DNA of 64,000 nucleotides from Neorickettsia risticii str. Illinois (GTDB lineage Bacteria; Pseudomonadota; Alphaproteobacteria; Rickettsiales; Anaplasmataceae): NCBI RefSeq assembly GCF_000022525.1, contig NC_013009.1, positions 620,001 to 684,000 of the forward strand, read 5' to 3'. Shown piece by piece: positions 28,149 to 38,235 of this stretch (position 1 is its first letter; each line of letters starts with the position of its first letter). The notes under the pieces were generated by a model. It saw only the letters and a program-made list of their open reading frames with translations, ran no database searches and was not told where the DNA came from. The position numbers and the translations under genes were made by a program.

Positions 28149-28685
28149 ATGTCATTGAAAATAGGACTACTAGGGGGATCCTTCAATCCACCACATACTG
28201 GACACTTATATATTTCTTTGGAGGCGCTAAAACGCCTGAATTTGCATCAAGTTTGGTGGCTCTTTTGTAGGAAGAATCCACTAAAGCAGATTTGTTATAT
28301 TCCCTGCGACATTAGGGTTGAAATGGCCCGCACATTGATAGGTATTAATAAGAAAATTAAGCTCATTAATAGCGATGACGTATATACCTATAAGACTCTC
28401 AGGAAGTTGACTTCTCAATACCCGCATTATGATTTCACATGGATTGGGGGCATGGACAGCATAATGACAATTCATGCATGGGAAAATTGGAAAGAAATTA
28501 TCCGAAAAGTCAGATTTGCACTTTTCGACAGAGAAAATTTCCTCCATAAATACATGAGATCAAGATTTATTTCATGTGTGGATAGAAAACGCGTCTCACC
28601 TGTACTAATTAAAAAGAAAGATATTTCGTCAACTTTACTTCGCAGTGAAAACGAATGGTACAAGCGTGTTTCAGAACCTAAATGA
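28149..28685 (+). CDS. nadD: Nicotinate-nucleotide adenylyltransferase
   Basis: NadD makes deamido-NAD from nicotinate mononucleotide. The 178-residue product has GLLGGSFNPPHTGHLYISLE (nucleotidyl-transferase GGxFxPxHxGH), VWWLFCRKNPLK (family 'vwwl.sp.nPlK'), TWIGGMDSI (GaD) and a C-terminal ISSTLLR, the 'iSST.iR' block. Length is slightly short but complete. Confidence 0.93.
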   Translation: MSLKIGLLGGSFNPPHTGHLYISLEALKRLNLHQVWWLFCRKNPLKQICYIPCDIRVEMARTLIGINKKIKLINSDDVYTYKTLRKLTSQYPHYDFTWIGGMDSIMTIHAWENWKEIIRKVRFALFDRENFLHKYMRSRFISCVDRKRVSPVLIKKKDISSTLLRSENEWYKRVSEPK

Positions 28686-29177
28686 TGCAATACGGTGAAT
28701 ATCTAAAATTCAGTCCTATAATTGGGATTGCAAGGTAGGAACCATAGCATCTATAAGCAATTACCGTGGTGCACACAACCTATCATAATGCTATTAAGAA
28801 CCTGCATATCCGCCTTAGGTAAGTGTGGAGTATAAACCATTCAAAGGATCACACAGCGTGACAGGCTCACGTCCAGCTATGATGTGATAAACACTATAGT
28901 CTCCAGGTGTTTAATAAATAACTATGGTATAAGAACTATATACAGGGCAAACATGAAATACCTTTGTTAGGCACCCACAATTTACATGCAGATCCTAGTG
29001 TAACACAACAGGAATATGATCACCTTAGAAAGGACTAAACTGAGAAAAGTAAAGCAACTCCTATGGGTCTATTCTAGCACGTAAGACTTATAGATCCGAG
29101 AACAGCGTCGAAAATCCTGTATGATCCCTGTAGAATATACATGAAAGTCACTTCATCGAAATACATTGTAAAAGACA
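28686..29177. other. Spacer between nadD and recJ
   Basis: About 490 bases with no frame longer than a few dozen codons in any of six frames and no RNA gene recognised. The base composition is like the neighbouring genes. It looks like decayed sequence plus the recJ promoter region. Confidence 0.5.
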
Positions 29178-30911
29178 ATGCAACACCCTAGAAAATCAAT
29201 TAAAGGAAGTGTCTGGATTCACAATCACGTACCATCTAAAGAACTGCTCTTCCTAAGACAAAAATTTGGACTGTCACTAACAGTTGCATCGGTCTTATAC
29301 AATCGCGTTGGAGCAGATGACGATATCGCAACTTTCCTTAATCCGAAACTCAAGCATACTTTACCGGATCCGTTCAGTCTGCTTGGAATGAAAGAAGGAA
29401 TAGAAAGGATACTAAGAGCAATATCTGAAGATGAGAAAATTGTTATCTATGGTGATTACGACGTTGATGGCGCAACCTCATCTGCGCTTTTGAAAAATTA
29501 CTTCAGAGAGATAGGCAAAAAGGTTGACATATATATTCCAGATAGAATTACTGAGGGTTATGGCCCTAACAAAGCTGCATTCATGCAACTAAAAAAAGAA
29601 GGGTACACACTTTGCATCACAGTGGATTGCGGCATCCTAGCTCACGCTGAAATAGAAGTAGCAAATACAATTGGCCTGGACATAATAGTTGTAGATCATC
29701 ACATAAGCGCGGATGTAATACCTCCTGCCACGGCTGTAATTAATCCAAATAGAATTGACCAACCTAATGTGGCATATACTGAGCACTTAGCAGCCGTCGG
29801 AGTATCGTTTCTACTACTTATAGGATTAAATGTTGTCCTAAGGGCTAAAGGGTTTTTTGATAATAAAAAGGAGCCCAATCTTATAAATTACCTAGATCTC
29901 GTTGCATTAGGTACAGTATGTGACGTCGTTAGACTTACTGGAATCAACAGGGCTTTTGTTAAGCAAGGGCTAAAAGTGATCGACCAAAGAAAAAACTTAG
30001 GATTAAGTATACTCACCAAAGAATTGAAGCTCTTCAGTACCCTGGAGGCATATCACTTAGGTTATGTGATAGGACCACACATAAACGCAGGAGGAAGAAT
30101 ATCCCAATCTTCGTTAGGAAGTAGGTTGCTATCAACCCAAAACCCTGCTGAAGCAGAAGAGATAGCTACAACTCTCTGTGTTTTAAATCTAAAAAGAAAA
30201 GAAATCGAAAGAGCAGCACTCCAGGAGGTTATTACCCAAGTAGAGAAGACAAGTAAAAAGATCATTCTTGCAGCAAGTGCAAATTGGCACCAGGGAATAA
30301 TAGGAATAGTTGCTTCAAGGATTAAAGATCTTTACCACCTTCCAACGATCATTCTCAGTATTGACGGTAATATAGCTAAGGCAAGTGCACGTTCGATAAA
30401 GGGTGCAAACATAGGAATGGCGGTTATAGCCGCAAAAGAAAGTGGCTTAATAATAGAAGGTGGAGGTCATAAAATGGCAGCTGGATTTTCATGTGAAACA
30501 GAAAAAATTCCAGCAATAAGAGAATTTTTTGAAGAGTACTTCAAAGAGGTGGATACACAAGAAAGCATCCATATTGATAGCGAGCTTTACATCGATACAA
30601 TCACGAGTGACCTTTGTGATGACCTGAAAATTCTAGCACCTCACGGCTCGGGCAATCCCGAACCTAAATTTGTGCTCAAGGATGTGAGAGTCGTCACTAG
30701 CAGGGTTATTGGTGAGGATGGCCATATCGCATGTACACTGAGAGATGTAAGGACACACACAGTCATTCGCGGGATTGCATTTAGGGCAGATCCTATACTG
30801 AAAGAGGCAATTCTAAATTGTGAAGTCACAAATTTTCTTGTAAAGATAAAAGCTGACAACCTGGGATATAGCAACAAACCTCAAGTAATCATAGAAGATG
30901 CATCAACTTAA
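29178..30911 (+). CDS. recJ: Single-stranded-DNA-specific exonuclease RecJ
   Basis: RecJ is a 5'-3' exonuclease used in recombination and repair. The 577-residue product shows the DHH-family motifs: YGDYDVDGATSSALL (motif I), TVDCGI (II), VVDHH (III), LDLVALGTVCDVV (IV), then a C-terminal DHHA1/OB part with GGGHKMAAGFS and APHGSGNPEPKFVL. All metal-binding aspartates and histidines are present. It stands alone between long spacers. Confidence 0.95.
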   Translation: MQHPRKSIKGSVWIHNHVPSKELLFLRQKFGLSLTVASVLYNRVGADDDIATFLNPKLKHTLPDPFSLLGMKEGIERILRAISEDEKIVIYGDYDVDGATSSALLKNYFREIGKKVDIYIPDRITEGYGPNKAAFMQLKKEGYTLCITVDCGILAHAEIEVANTIGLDIIVVDHHISADVIPPATAVINPNRIDQPNVAYTEHLAAVGVSFLLLIGLNVVLRAKGFFDNKKEPNLINYLDLVALGTVCDVVRLTGINRAFVKQGLKVIDQRKNLGLSILTKELKLFSTLEAYHLGYVIGPHINAGGRISQSSLGSRLLSTQNPAEAEEIATTLCVLNLKRKEIERAALQEVITQVEKTSKKIILAASANWHQGIIGIVASRIKDLYHLPTIILSIDGNIAKASARSIKGANIGMAVIAAKESGLIIEGGGHKMAAGFSCETEKIPAIREFFEEYFKEVDTQESIHIDSELYIDTITSDLCDDLKILAPHGSGNPEPKFVLKDVRVVTSRVIGEDGHIACTLRDVRTHTVIRGIAFRADPILKEAILNCEVTNFLVKIKADNLGYSNKPQVIIEDAST

Positions 30912-31315
30912 ACAATCAAATAACCAGCCCACACCCGGTGCACTTCTCTGGAAGAAAGAAATTATGGAAACTTGACAGATAAAGCAGTGATATCTAGACG
31001 GATATTCATCACATCATCCGATTGATTTACATCAACCTCTAGCCAGGCCCCACCAGGGTCATGTCATATGGAAACATTAAGCTCACATAAAATGAGCGCT
31101 GTGATCATGCATTCAGTACTTGGAATGAAGTTATGCAGGAATGCTAAAACTCACACAGCAGAAACTCTGCAAGTATACATACACCAGAATTACAAAGGGA
31201 TCGACCAAAAATAAATTACATTCCCCTCCCAGACACTGAACATAAAAAAAGACATTTGATGTTATGACTTTCTCTCTAACCTTTTGTATAATCTCGCTGT
31301 AAGACAAAGAGAATC
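30912..31315. other. Spacer between recJ and nuoF
   Basis: About 400 bases, no convincing frame on either strand. A -10-like TATAAT lies near its right end (see next entry). Confidence 0.5.
31264..31292 (+). promoter_or_regulatory. Putative nuoF promoter
   Basis: A perfect TATAAT at 31287-31292 preceded directly by TG. A 17-base spacer leads to ATGACT (31264-31269), a poor -35. The transcription start would be about 16 bases before the nuoF ATG at 31316. Confidence 0.4.
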
Positions 31316-32557
31316 ATGCTCAAACCAGAAGATAGAATCTTTAGCAATATACAAAAAAGAGAAAGCATCACATTAAGTGAGGCACTCAGACGCGGTGATT
31401 GGAAGGACACCAAAAAATTTCTTGATAAGGAACCTGAATGGATCATAGAAGAAATTAAAAAATCTGGTCTAAGGGGAAGAGGAGGTGCAGGTTTCCCGAC
31501 AGGAATAAAGTGGAGCTTCATGCCAAAAGAGAAAGAGGCTGGCAAACCGTCGTACCTAGTAGTGAATGCAGACGAATCAGAGCCAGGTACGTGTAAAGAT
31601 AGAGACATAATACGTTTCGAGCCACATAAACTCATCGAAGGAATAGTATTAGCAAGTCATGCGATGCGCATAGACGTATCGTATATTTACATACGCGGGG
31701 AGTTCTATAACGAATCTCTTGTTCTAGAAAAGGTCATACACGAAGCAATGGATGCGCATCTTATTCCTGAGCAACTCAAGATTTTTGTTCATAGAGGAGC
31801 CGGAGCCTACATCTGTGGTGAAGAGACAGCCTTACTCGAATCACTTGAAGGAAAGCGAGGCATGCCGAGAATGAAACCTCCTTTCCCTGCTGGATGTGGG
31901 CTATACGGTAAGCCCACCACAATAAACAACGTGGAAAGTATTGCATCGGTCCCTACAATACTCAGTAGGGGAAGCGATTGGTTTGCAAATCTTGGTGTCA
32001 AAAATAGCTGTGGTACGAAAATATTTTGCATCTCCGGTCACGTAAACAAGCCATGTAATGTCGAAGAGGCATTGGGAATACCGCTAAAATTTCTGATTGA
32101 GAAGTACGCAGGTGGTGTCATAGGTGGCTGGGACAACCTTCTTGCAGTGATACCGGGCGGATCATCAGTACCAATGATCACTAAGGAAGTTGCAGAAACA
32201 GTCACGATGGATTTTGATTCTCTAAGAGCAGTAGGTTCTGCCCTTGGGACTGGCGGCATAATCGTAATGAACAAAGAAACTGACATAATACGGGCCATAG
32301 AGAGACTTTCACATTTCTATATGCACGAATCATGTGGTCAGTGCACACCATGCCGAGAAGGTACAGGCTGGCTGTGGAGCTTAATGAAACAATTAAGTGA
32401 AGGTAAGGGAAAAAAATCCGATGTCGATTTCTTATTACAGCTCACAAAACAAATCGAGGGAAATACTATATGCGCACTAGGTGATGCAGCTGCCTGGCCT
32501 ATACAAGGTCTTATAAAAAACTTCAGGGGCGAGATAGAAGCACGTCAAAAAGGGTGA
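31316..32557 (+). CDS. nuoF: NADH-quinone oxidoreductase subunit F
   Basis: NuoF holds the NADH site, FMN and the N3 iron-sulfur cluster of complex I. The 413-residue product has the NADH/FMN block [55 protein letters not shown] and the 4Fe-4S motif [16 protein letters not shown] with a distal cysteine in [13 protein letters not shown]. It stands alone, away from nuoMN, with its own promoter candidate. It is convergent with folC. Confidence 0.96.
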   Translation: MLKPEDRIFSNIQKRESITLSEALRRGDWKDTKKFLDKEPEWIIEEIKKSGLRGRGGAGFPTGIKWSFMPKEKEAGKPSYLVVNADESEPGTCKDRDIIRFEPHKLIEGIVLASHAMRIDVSYIYIRGEFYNESLVLEKVIHEAMDAHLIPEQLKIFVHRGAGAYICGEETALLESLEGKRGMPRMKPPFPAGCGLYGKPTTINNVESIASVPTILSRGSDWFANLGVKNSCGTKIFCISGHVNKPCNVEEALGIPLKFLIEKYAGGVIGGWDNLLAVIPGGSSVPMITKEVAETVTMDFDSLRAVGSALGTGGIIVMNKETDIIRAIERLSHFYMHESCGQCTPCREGTGWLWSLMKQLSEGKGKKSDVDFLLQLTKQIEGNTICALGDAAAWPIQGLIKNFRGEIEARQKG

Positions 32558-32615
32558 TATTACCTGTTCGCTCAGAGACAATAAGGGAGCAGTCACTTGA
32601 TTCGAGAGAAGCAGC

Positions 32616-33926
32616 TTAAGAGAGACAGCCCTCGATTTCACCATAACTGACGATGTCGCGAAAAAGAAATAGTGATCCACATAACAGAATCTTCTTGATA
32701 CCTGAATCTCTACTGAGAATATGATGAAACGCATCTTCGAGAGAAGAGCTCTTTCTACATTCCAAGCCTAGCTCAAGAATGGGTTGTGCGATTTCTTCAA
32801 TCGTCTTACTACGTGGCTCACCTTGTACACACACTACTGAGATACTCTCGATATTCTTGAGAAGACGGGATACAAACTCCTTTGTATCCTTATCTCTTGT
32901 CATGCCAAGAATGATATGGATCCTCCCTTTATCCAACCAATCAGAAATAGTTTTAGCTCCAGAAGGGTTGTGCGCTCCATCCATGTAGAACTCCCAGTCT
33001 TCCGGAAGCATACTAACGAGCTTATTGTTTTTGCCCCGTATCAATTGTAATCTAGCTGGCCAGTCCGCATTTCTAATACCGATACTGACACATTCAACAC
33101 TAATTGCATCACAATTATACCTACTATTCAAAATTGTTGCTGCAGCAATTGCATTACCTGCGTTCCCAATTTGGTGTAAGCCTCTCAAATTGGGGAGTGG
33201 ATATTCCTCCACATGTGAACCAACACTAAACTGTAACGTCTTCCCATCATTCCCGACGTCCCACTCATGCCCTTGCCTAAAAACAGGAGCTCTTTTACTC
33301 TTGGCAACATCCTGTATGATGTCCATAGCTTCGCTATGTTGTCTTGCAATAACGCAGGGAACTCCATCCTTGATAATACCAGCTTTTTCATATGCAATTT
33401 GAGCAATAGTTGCACCTAAATAAGAAGTATGATCAAAATCTATTGCCGTGATAATTGTCGCTATTGGCTTAGAAAAAACATTTGTTGCATCTAGCCTACC
33501 ACCCATGCCAGTTTCAATCAGAGAAAAATCAGCATTACTACGCGAGAAAGCCAAAATCGCAGCAAGTGTGGTCCCTTCAAAAAAAGTTAATTTTTCGCCC
33601 TGGGAAGCAATTCTCACATCTTCTAGAACATCGTAGAGAAACTTATCACTTATTTCCCTGTTACAAAGCACTATTCGTTCGTTAAAGTATCTTAGGTGGG
33701 GTGACGTATAAACATTCACCGAATAACCTGAAGCCTGAAGTATTGCTCGAAGAAATGCTGTCGTAGAACCCTTACCATTCGTACCAGCAACATGTATGAC
33801 TGGTGGCACAGACAAATGTGGACTTTCAAGCCTTTGCAACACACTTATTACTCTATGTAATTTCAGATCAATTTCAGTAGGCCGAGCACCTAGTGGCTTA
33901 GGCCAATGCGGCATATATACAGGCAT
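32616..33926 (-). CDS. folC: Folylpolyglutamate synthase / dihydrofolate synthase
   Basis: FolC adds glutamate to dihydropteroate or tetrahydrofolate. The 436-residue Mur-ligase-type protein has the P-loop VAGTNGKGSTTAFLRAIL, YTSPHLRYFNERI, ETGMGGRLDATNVF, DHTSYLGATIAQIAYEKAGI and MDGAHNPSGAKTI. Length and order are normal. The preceding spacer of more than 400 bases holds the tandem repeat. Confidence 0.95.
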   Translation of the reverse strand: MPVYMPHWPKPLGARPTEIDLKLHRVISVLQRLESPHLSVPPVIHVAGTNGKGSTTAFLRAILQASGYSVNVYTSPHLRYFNERIVLCNREISDKFLYDVLEDVRIASQGEKLTFFEGTTLAAILAFSRSNADFSLIETGMGGRLDATNVFSKPIATIITAIDFDHTSYLGATIAQIAYEKAGIIKDGVPCVIARQHSEAMDIIQDVAKSKRAPVFRQGHEWDVGNDGKTLQFSVGSHVEEYPLPNLRGLHQIGNAGNAIAAATILNSRYNCDAISVECVSIGIRNADWPARLQLIRGKNNKLVSMLPEDWEFYMDGAHNPSGAKTISDWLDKGRIHIILGMTRDKDTKEFVSRLLKNIESISVVCVQGEPRSKTIEEIAQPILELGLECRKSSSLEDAFHHILSRDSGIKKILLCGSLFLFRDIVSYGEIEGCLS

Positions 33927-33969
33927 CAGGTATCAGAAATACACATATAAAAAGCGATGAGAGTTTAGC

Positions 33970-34320
33970 ACAGATGCACTTGCTTCGTACCATAAATCAT
34001 CCTAGTGTAATAACCAATGCAGAAAAGACATTTTCAATGTTGATGTACTTTCGCACAGAAAAATATCAAAAACTCTCTGTAGTGCTCTCACTAACATGCA
34101 AAAGATGTTTTCAGTATTAGTGCATCATTACTGCAAAAGCATTGAAAGCTCTATATAATACTTTTACCAGCATGCAAGAGATATCCTTGACATTAACGTG
34201 CACCATACAAAAACCCGTCCAAAACCCTATACAGCACCACGGAGAAAAAGATAATTTCTTAAACGTGAAAATATGTCATCTGGTATGGCAATATTTTTGC
34301 ACCAGTCCAAGCAATCCGCC
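33970..34320. repeat. Degenerate tandem repeat, unit about 76-79 bases
   Basis: Aligning the folC-mnmE spacer with itself gives at least three related units, beginning at about 34017, 34096 and 34172 (steps 79 and 76). Each starts ATGCA followed by an A/G-rich AAGA stretch, then a T-rich block, then GTGCA- or GTACT-like and an A-rich tail (e.g. GCAAAAGATGTTTTCAGTAT against GCAAGAGATATCCTTGACAT). Traces of a preceding and a following unit are visible. The period is not a multiple of three, and a 62-codon frame across it is not a convincing gene. Confidence 0.6.
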
Positions 34321-34340
34321 AGATAAATAACGACATGATC

Positions 34341-35993
34341 TCATTTACCTATGCAAAACGAGGAAAAAATCTCATCCAAGATGTCATCCAACTTAATCTC
34401 ACCTGTGACAGATGCAACATGATTGGCCGCAAGTTTAATTTCCTCTGCCGCAAGCTCGATTGGAAGATCTGTATTAAAACGTCCCAGATGCTCTAAAGCA
34501 TTTTCCAATGCCAGTCGGTGCCGCGCACGTGTAATGATGTGCGCTTCAATATTTGAAGACGAAATAATATCAAAGATTTTATCAAGAAGAAGCTGCATAC
34601 CTTCTCCTTCATACACGGATACACATATGTACCCCTTATCTTGCCAAAATGACAATTGCGTAGGCGCGATGTCAGCCTTCGTCACAACTTTTACTACAGG
34701 AATTTCTAGCCTCTTTGCTGTCGTAAATAATTCATTGAATCCTCCGTCGACGTCATCACTACACTCATCATCATCTGGATCGTGCTCCTGTATCATCCCA
34801 TGATACAGCACATTACAATCTTCCTCCTTATGCCGTTCATGAAGAATATCTCGCAAATTGAGATCCCTCTTCTCAATATCCGGATAGTTTATATTCTTAC
34901 TTCCAATACCCGACTCATCCGATTGTATTTCCGAAGCCCAGTCACTTGAACCCATAAGCTTATCCACATGTCTTTGATCAATGTGTATGTGCTCTCTACT
35001 TTCCAGATCCCCCATTTGCCTGTCCAGATGTCGCTCAATAACGAAGTTTGCTACATCTTCGCGTCTTGCATTTGTAACATGCAATTCGGTTATATCTCTA
35101 AGAAAGACAATTACATCCGCTTCGGTTGCTTTTTTGAGCGCCCTAGCTATACCCATTTTTTCTATTGCATCACAGGTTTCCTGGATTCCAGCCGTATCTG
35201 ATAGGATCAGTGGATAACCATGACAATCTAGTCTTACCTCAAGTATATCTCTCGTAGTACCGGGAATATCGGTAACAATTGCAAGATCCCTTTTAGCAAG
35301 ATAGTTAAAAAGAGTTGATTTACCTGCATTGGGTTTCCCAACTATTACAACCGAGAAACCTTCTCTAATTTTTTCCCCAACTTTACCGTCAGCAAGATAA
35401 TGAGAAATGTCGCGTTGTATAGCAAGGATCGATTGTTGTATCTCTACAAGTACGGTTTCTGGTATTTCTTCATCTGGAAAGTCTATATAAGCCTCCAAAT
35501 ACGAAAGCACTTTGATTATTTTACTACGTAGAGAGTGATATCCTTCAGCTAATTTCCCTGATAAATGCCGAGAGGCTTGTTTTAATTGTTCCCGCGTCTC
35601 AGCGTTAATTATATCTATTATGCCCTCTGCTTTAGTGAGATCCATTCTGTTATTCAGAACTGCTCTCCTGGTAAACTCACCCGGCTCAGCAGGTTTGAAC
35701 AAAGTAGAAAGCTTCTCACTGATATACCGCAGAACTGCTATGCTACCATGTGAATGCACTTCAACAACATCCTCACCAGTAAAACTCGCAGGAGAAGCAA
35801 AATAAATAACCAATACCTCATCGATCAGGAGCTGCTCATCGAAAAGTCTTGTAAAATACGCAAACCTAGGACGCGGTCGCTTGATATCTAACCCGAGGAC
35901 TTTTAGAGCTTGTAGCGCATCTGGCCCAGAAATTCTAAAAACGGCTACACCCGACTTCCCAAAGACAGTAGAAAGCGCGTATATGGTTGACAT
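34341..35993 (-). CDS. mnmE: tRNA modification GTPase MnmE with a G-domain insertion
   Basis: MnmE partners MnmG in modifying tRNA wobble uridine. The 550-residue product has the N-terminal folate-binding domain (GRPRFAYFTRL-like segment; SFTGEDVVEVHSHGS; PAEPGEFTRRA), the G1 motif IVGKPNAGKSTLFNYLAKRD, G2/G3 (VTDIPGTTRDILE; LSDTAGIQET), G4 VTKAD and the C-terminal CIGK, whose Cys is needed for activity. The family has about 450 residues. The excess, about residues 303-420, lies between G3 and G4 and is hydrophilic and rich in Asp, Glu and His (from LHVTNARREDV to DDVDGGFNELF). Frame and catalytic motifs are intact. Confidence 0.93.
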   Translation of the reverse strand: MSTIYALSTVFGKSGVAVFRISGPDALQALKVLGLDIKRPRPRFAYFTRLFDEQLLIDEVLVIYFASPASFTGEDVVEVHSHGSIAVLRYISEKLSTLFKPAEPGEFTRRAVLNNRMDLTKAEGIIDIINAETREQLKQASRHLSGKLAEGYHSLRSKIIKVLSYLEAYIDFPDEEIPETVLVEIQQSILAIQRDISHYLADGKVGEKIREGFSVVIVGKPNAGKSTLFNYLAKRDLAIVTDIPGTTRDILEVRLDCHGYPLILSDTAGIQETCDAIEKMGIARALKKATEADVIVFLRDITELHVTNARREDVANFVIERHLDRQMGDLESREHIHIDQRHVDKLMGSSDWASEIQSDESGIGSKNINYPDIEKRDLNLRDILHERHKEEDCNVLYHGMIQEHDPDDDECSDDVDGGFNELFTTAKRLEIPVVKVVTKADIAPTQLSFWQDKGYICVSVYEGEGMQLLLDKIFDIISSSNIEAHIITRARHRLALENALEHLGRFNTDLPIELAAEEIKLAANHVASVTGEIKLDDILDEIFSSFCIGK

Positions 35994-35996
35994 TCG

Positions 35997-38232
35997 CTAG
36001 AATGGTGACACTATACCGAACTTTACAGTCTTCACTTTATCTCCTTTTCCCTCTACCAAAGCCTTAGCGACATCCACTCTCAGGACACCAAACGGACTAT
36101 TCCATACTAAACCCGCGCCAACACTACTCCTTAAAGCATGTGAGTCATAAACTTTTTCCGTAGTAACATCCACACCCGTTAAAGTACCAACCTCATAGAA
36201 AAAAGCAGCTTTCAAATCAAGCTCTACAGGCAGCCTCATCGGCACTTGCACTTCCGCAGTACCAAGAATGAAAAAGTTTCCACCTAAGGCATCGTCCGTT
36301 TCGACATCACGTGGACCAATGCCAAGATTATCAAACCCACGCATTTCGTTGAGGAAAAACCTATTGGCAACATCAACGCCTTGTCCAGAATATCCAAATA
36401 TATTGCCTGCACGCACAATGAGGCTCAAAACCGCGCTTTGATCAAAAACAGAAACAAAGCCACCAGCTTTAAAATCAGATCGTAAGAACTTAACATCTCC
36501 GCCAATGCCAGCAAATTTGTTACCGAATCTGACTCCGTAGCCGTATCTAGGAACAAAATAATTATCCAGTTTATTCAGGAAGAGCGAATAACTAACCGCA
36601 GAGAGAATTTTGGTTCCAGCGCTACTCTTGACAGATTCAGGCGCATCACCCTCAACATCGAAAATCTTATCGAAGCTCAATGAATAACCAAGGTGCAAAC
36701 GTAAATCATCTCTAAGAGAGTAACTCACTGAACCATCACCACCAACAGATGAGAATTTGTACAATCCATTCGCCTTTTCATTACGGTTCTTGTAAAAGAC
36801 AGACGCACCCGCTGTGATAAATGTGTCGAAGATTCGTTTTCGCTGAAACTCCATAGAGTAATTACTTCCCAAAGAAGCTTTTTGCAACTCAACAACTAAA
36901 CGATCGGATGTACCAAAAAGGTTATTCTCAACAAAGGAAAAGTTTCCGAAAAAACCAACATCTGATCCATAGCCACCACTCAGATTTAGCGTCCCAGTAG
37001 GACGCTCTTTTACTCTTACCTCCAGTATGAGATTTTGACCATCAATTTTATGTTCCTCTATGTAAACCTCGTCAAAAAAACCTAAATTAAGTATCCGTCT
37101 GCGCGAATCCGCAACTTTACTAGGTTGGTACAAATCATTCTCGCTCAAGAGCATTTCGCGCCTGATGACTGTATCCTTAGTCCTTGTGTTACCACTTATG
37201 TTAATCTTTCGAATTCTATATTTCTTCGTGCTAACAACATGATACGTAAGATCCACCCTACCATTAGCATCAGGATGATATTCAGGAACAACATTGACAA
37301 ACATATGTCCCCTTTCATTCAGTACACTTAGCAGCGTTAAGGCATTTTCCCTCACAGCACCTATATTGAAAACAGCACCCTCCCTTATCCTGACCTTTTC
37401 TTTTAGATCACTTATCTCTATCTCACCTTTCTCTGAAACAACACTTACCCTACCGAAGCTGTACCTAGCCCCCTCTTTTAGCTTGAAAACTAGAACAACA
37501 CCATCTTCATTTTCTCTCTCCTCGAGGCCCTCTAACGCATAGTCAAAATACCCCTTTCCTTGATAAAAATCGGCCAATAAATCCTTATCAAATTCTAATT
37601 TCTCCCTTGAGTAGTAGTGCGCCGTACCAAAAAGTCTTAGTATGCTCTTTTCCCTGCTCCTGATAACATGCTTGAGAACCCTATCAGAATACGTCGTATT
37701 ACCCTCAAACTCTATTGCTCGAATAACAGTAGGCTTGGCTTCCTTTACCGTCACCTCGACATCTACATTATTCTCATCTATTGGAACAATTCTATAACTA
37801 ATAGCTGTTTTCTCTACGACAGAATCTCTATAGTAGCTCTTCAGAGCAGTTATACTGTTCTCAAATTCGTGAACATCAAAGATCGCATCTTTTTTGTACA
37901 CAAGAATTTTATCGATCGCTGCTCTACTAAGAAGTTTATTTCCTTTAACTACAACATTACGGAGTATTGGGTTCTCCTGCAGTTTTACCTCTAGGATGCC
38001 AGCTGTCAGATCCAGCTCCACACTGCTGAACAAACGTGACGCTGTAAGCCTTTTAAAAACTGCATTTAACTCATCAGAAGCTACATCCTGCCCCACTTCA
38101 ACATGCAGCAATCCTCGGACCGTTGTCTCGGAGACTCTTTTATTGCCAGAAATTCTAATTTCGACTACCTCATCCGCAAAGCAAAAACTTGACAAAAAAA
38201 GAAGCCAAACCAAAAAAAAGTTTTTTTCGCAT
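35997..38232 (-). pseudogene. bamA: Outer-membrane assembly factor BamA, apparent frameshift in the signal peptide
   Basis: BamA folds beta-barrels into the outer membrane. From about 38213 to the stop, a 738-codon frame gives five POTRA repeats (e.g. VVEIRISGNKRVSETTVRGL, VRAIEFEGNTTYSDRVL, KINISGNTRTKDTVIRREML) and a C-terminal barrel ending TVKFGIVSPF. The natural start is ATG 38232, three bases after the rseP stop. From it the frame reads MRKKLFFGLASFF and is one base out of phase with the rest. Removing one base from the T run (A8 at 38212-38219 on the plus strand) gives MRKKLFLVWLLFLSSFCFA followed by DEVV, an ideal Sec signal. A TTG start inside the run is the alternative. The gene may well be functional through slippage; see findings. 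Confidence 0.85.
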
Positions 38233-38235
38233 CAA

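Noticed and set aside
34142-34330. 62-codon plus-strand frame in the folC-mnmE spacer
   Set aside because: It runs across the tandem repeat, whose period is not a multiple of three, and shows no protein-like pattern.
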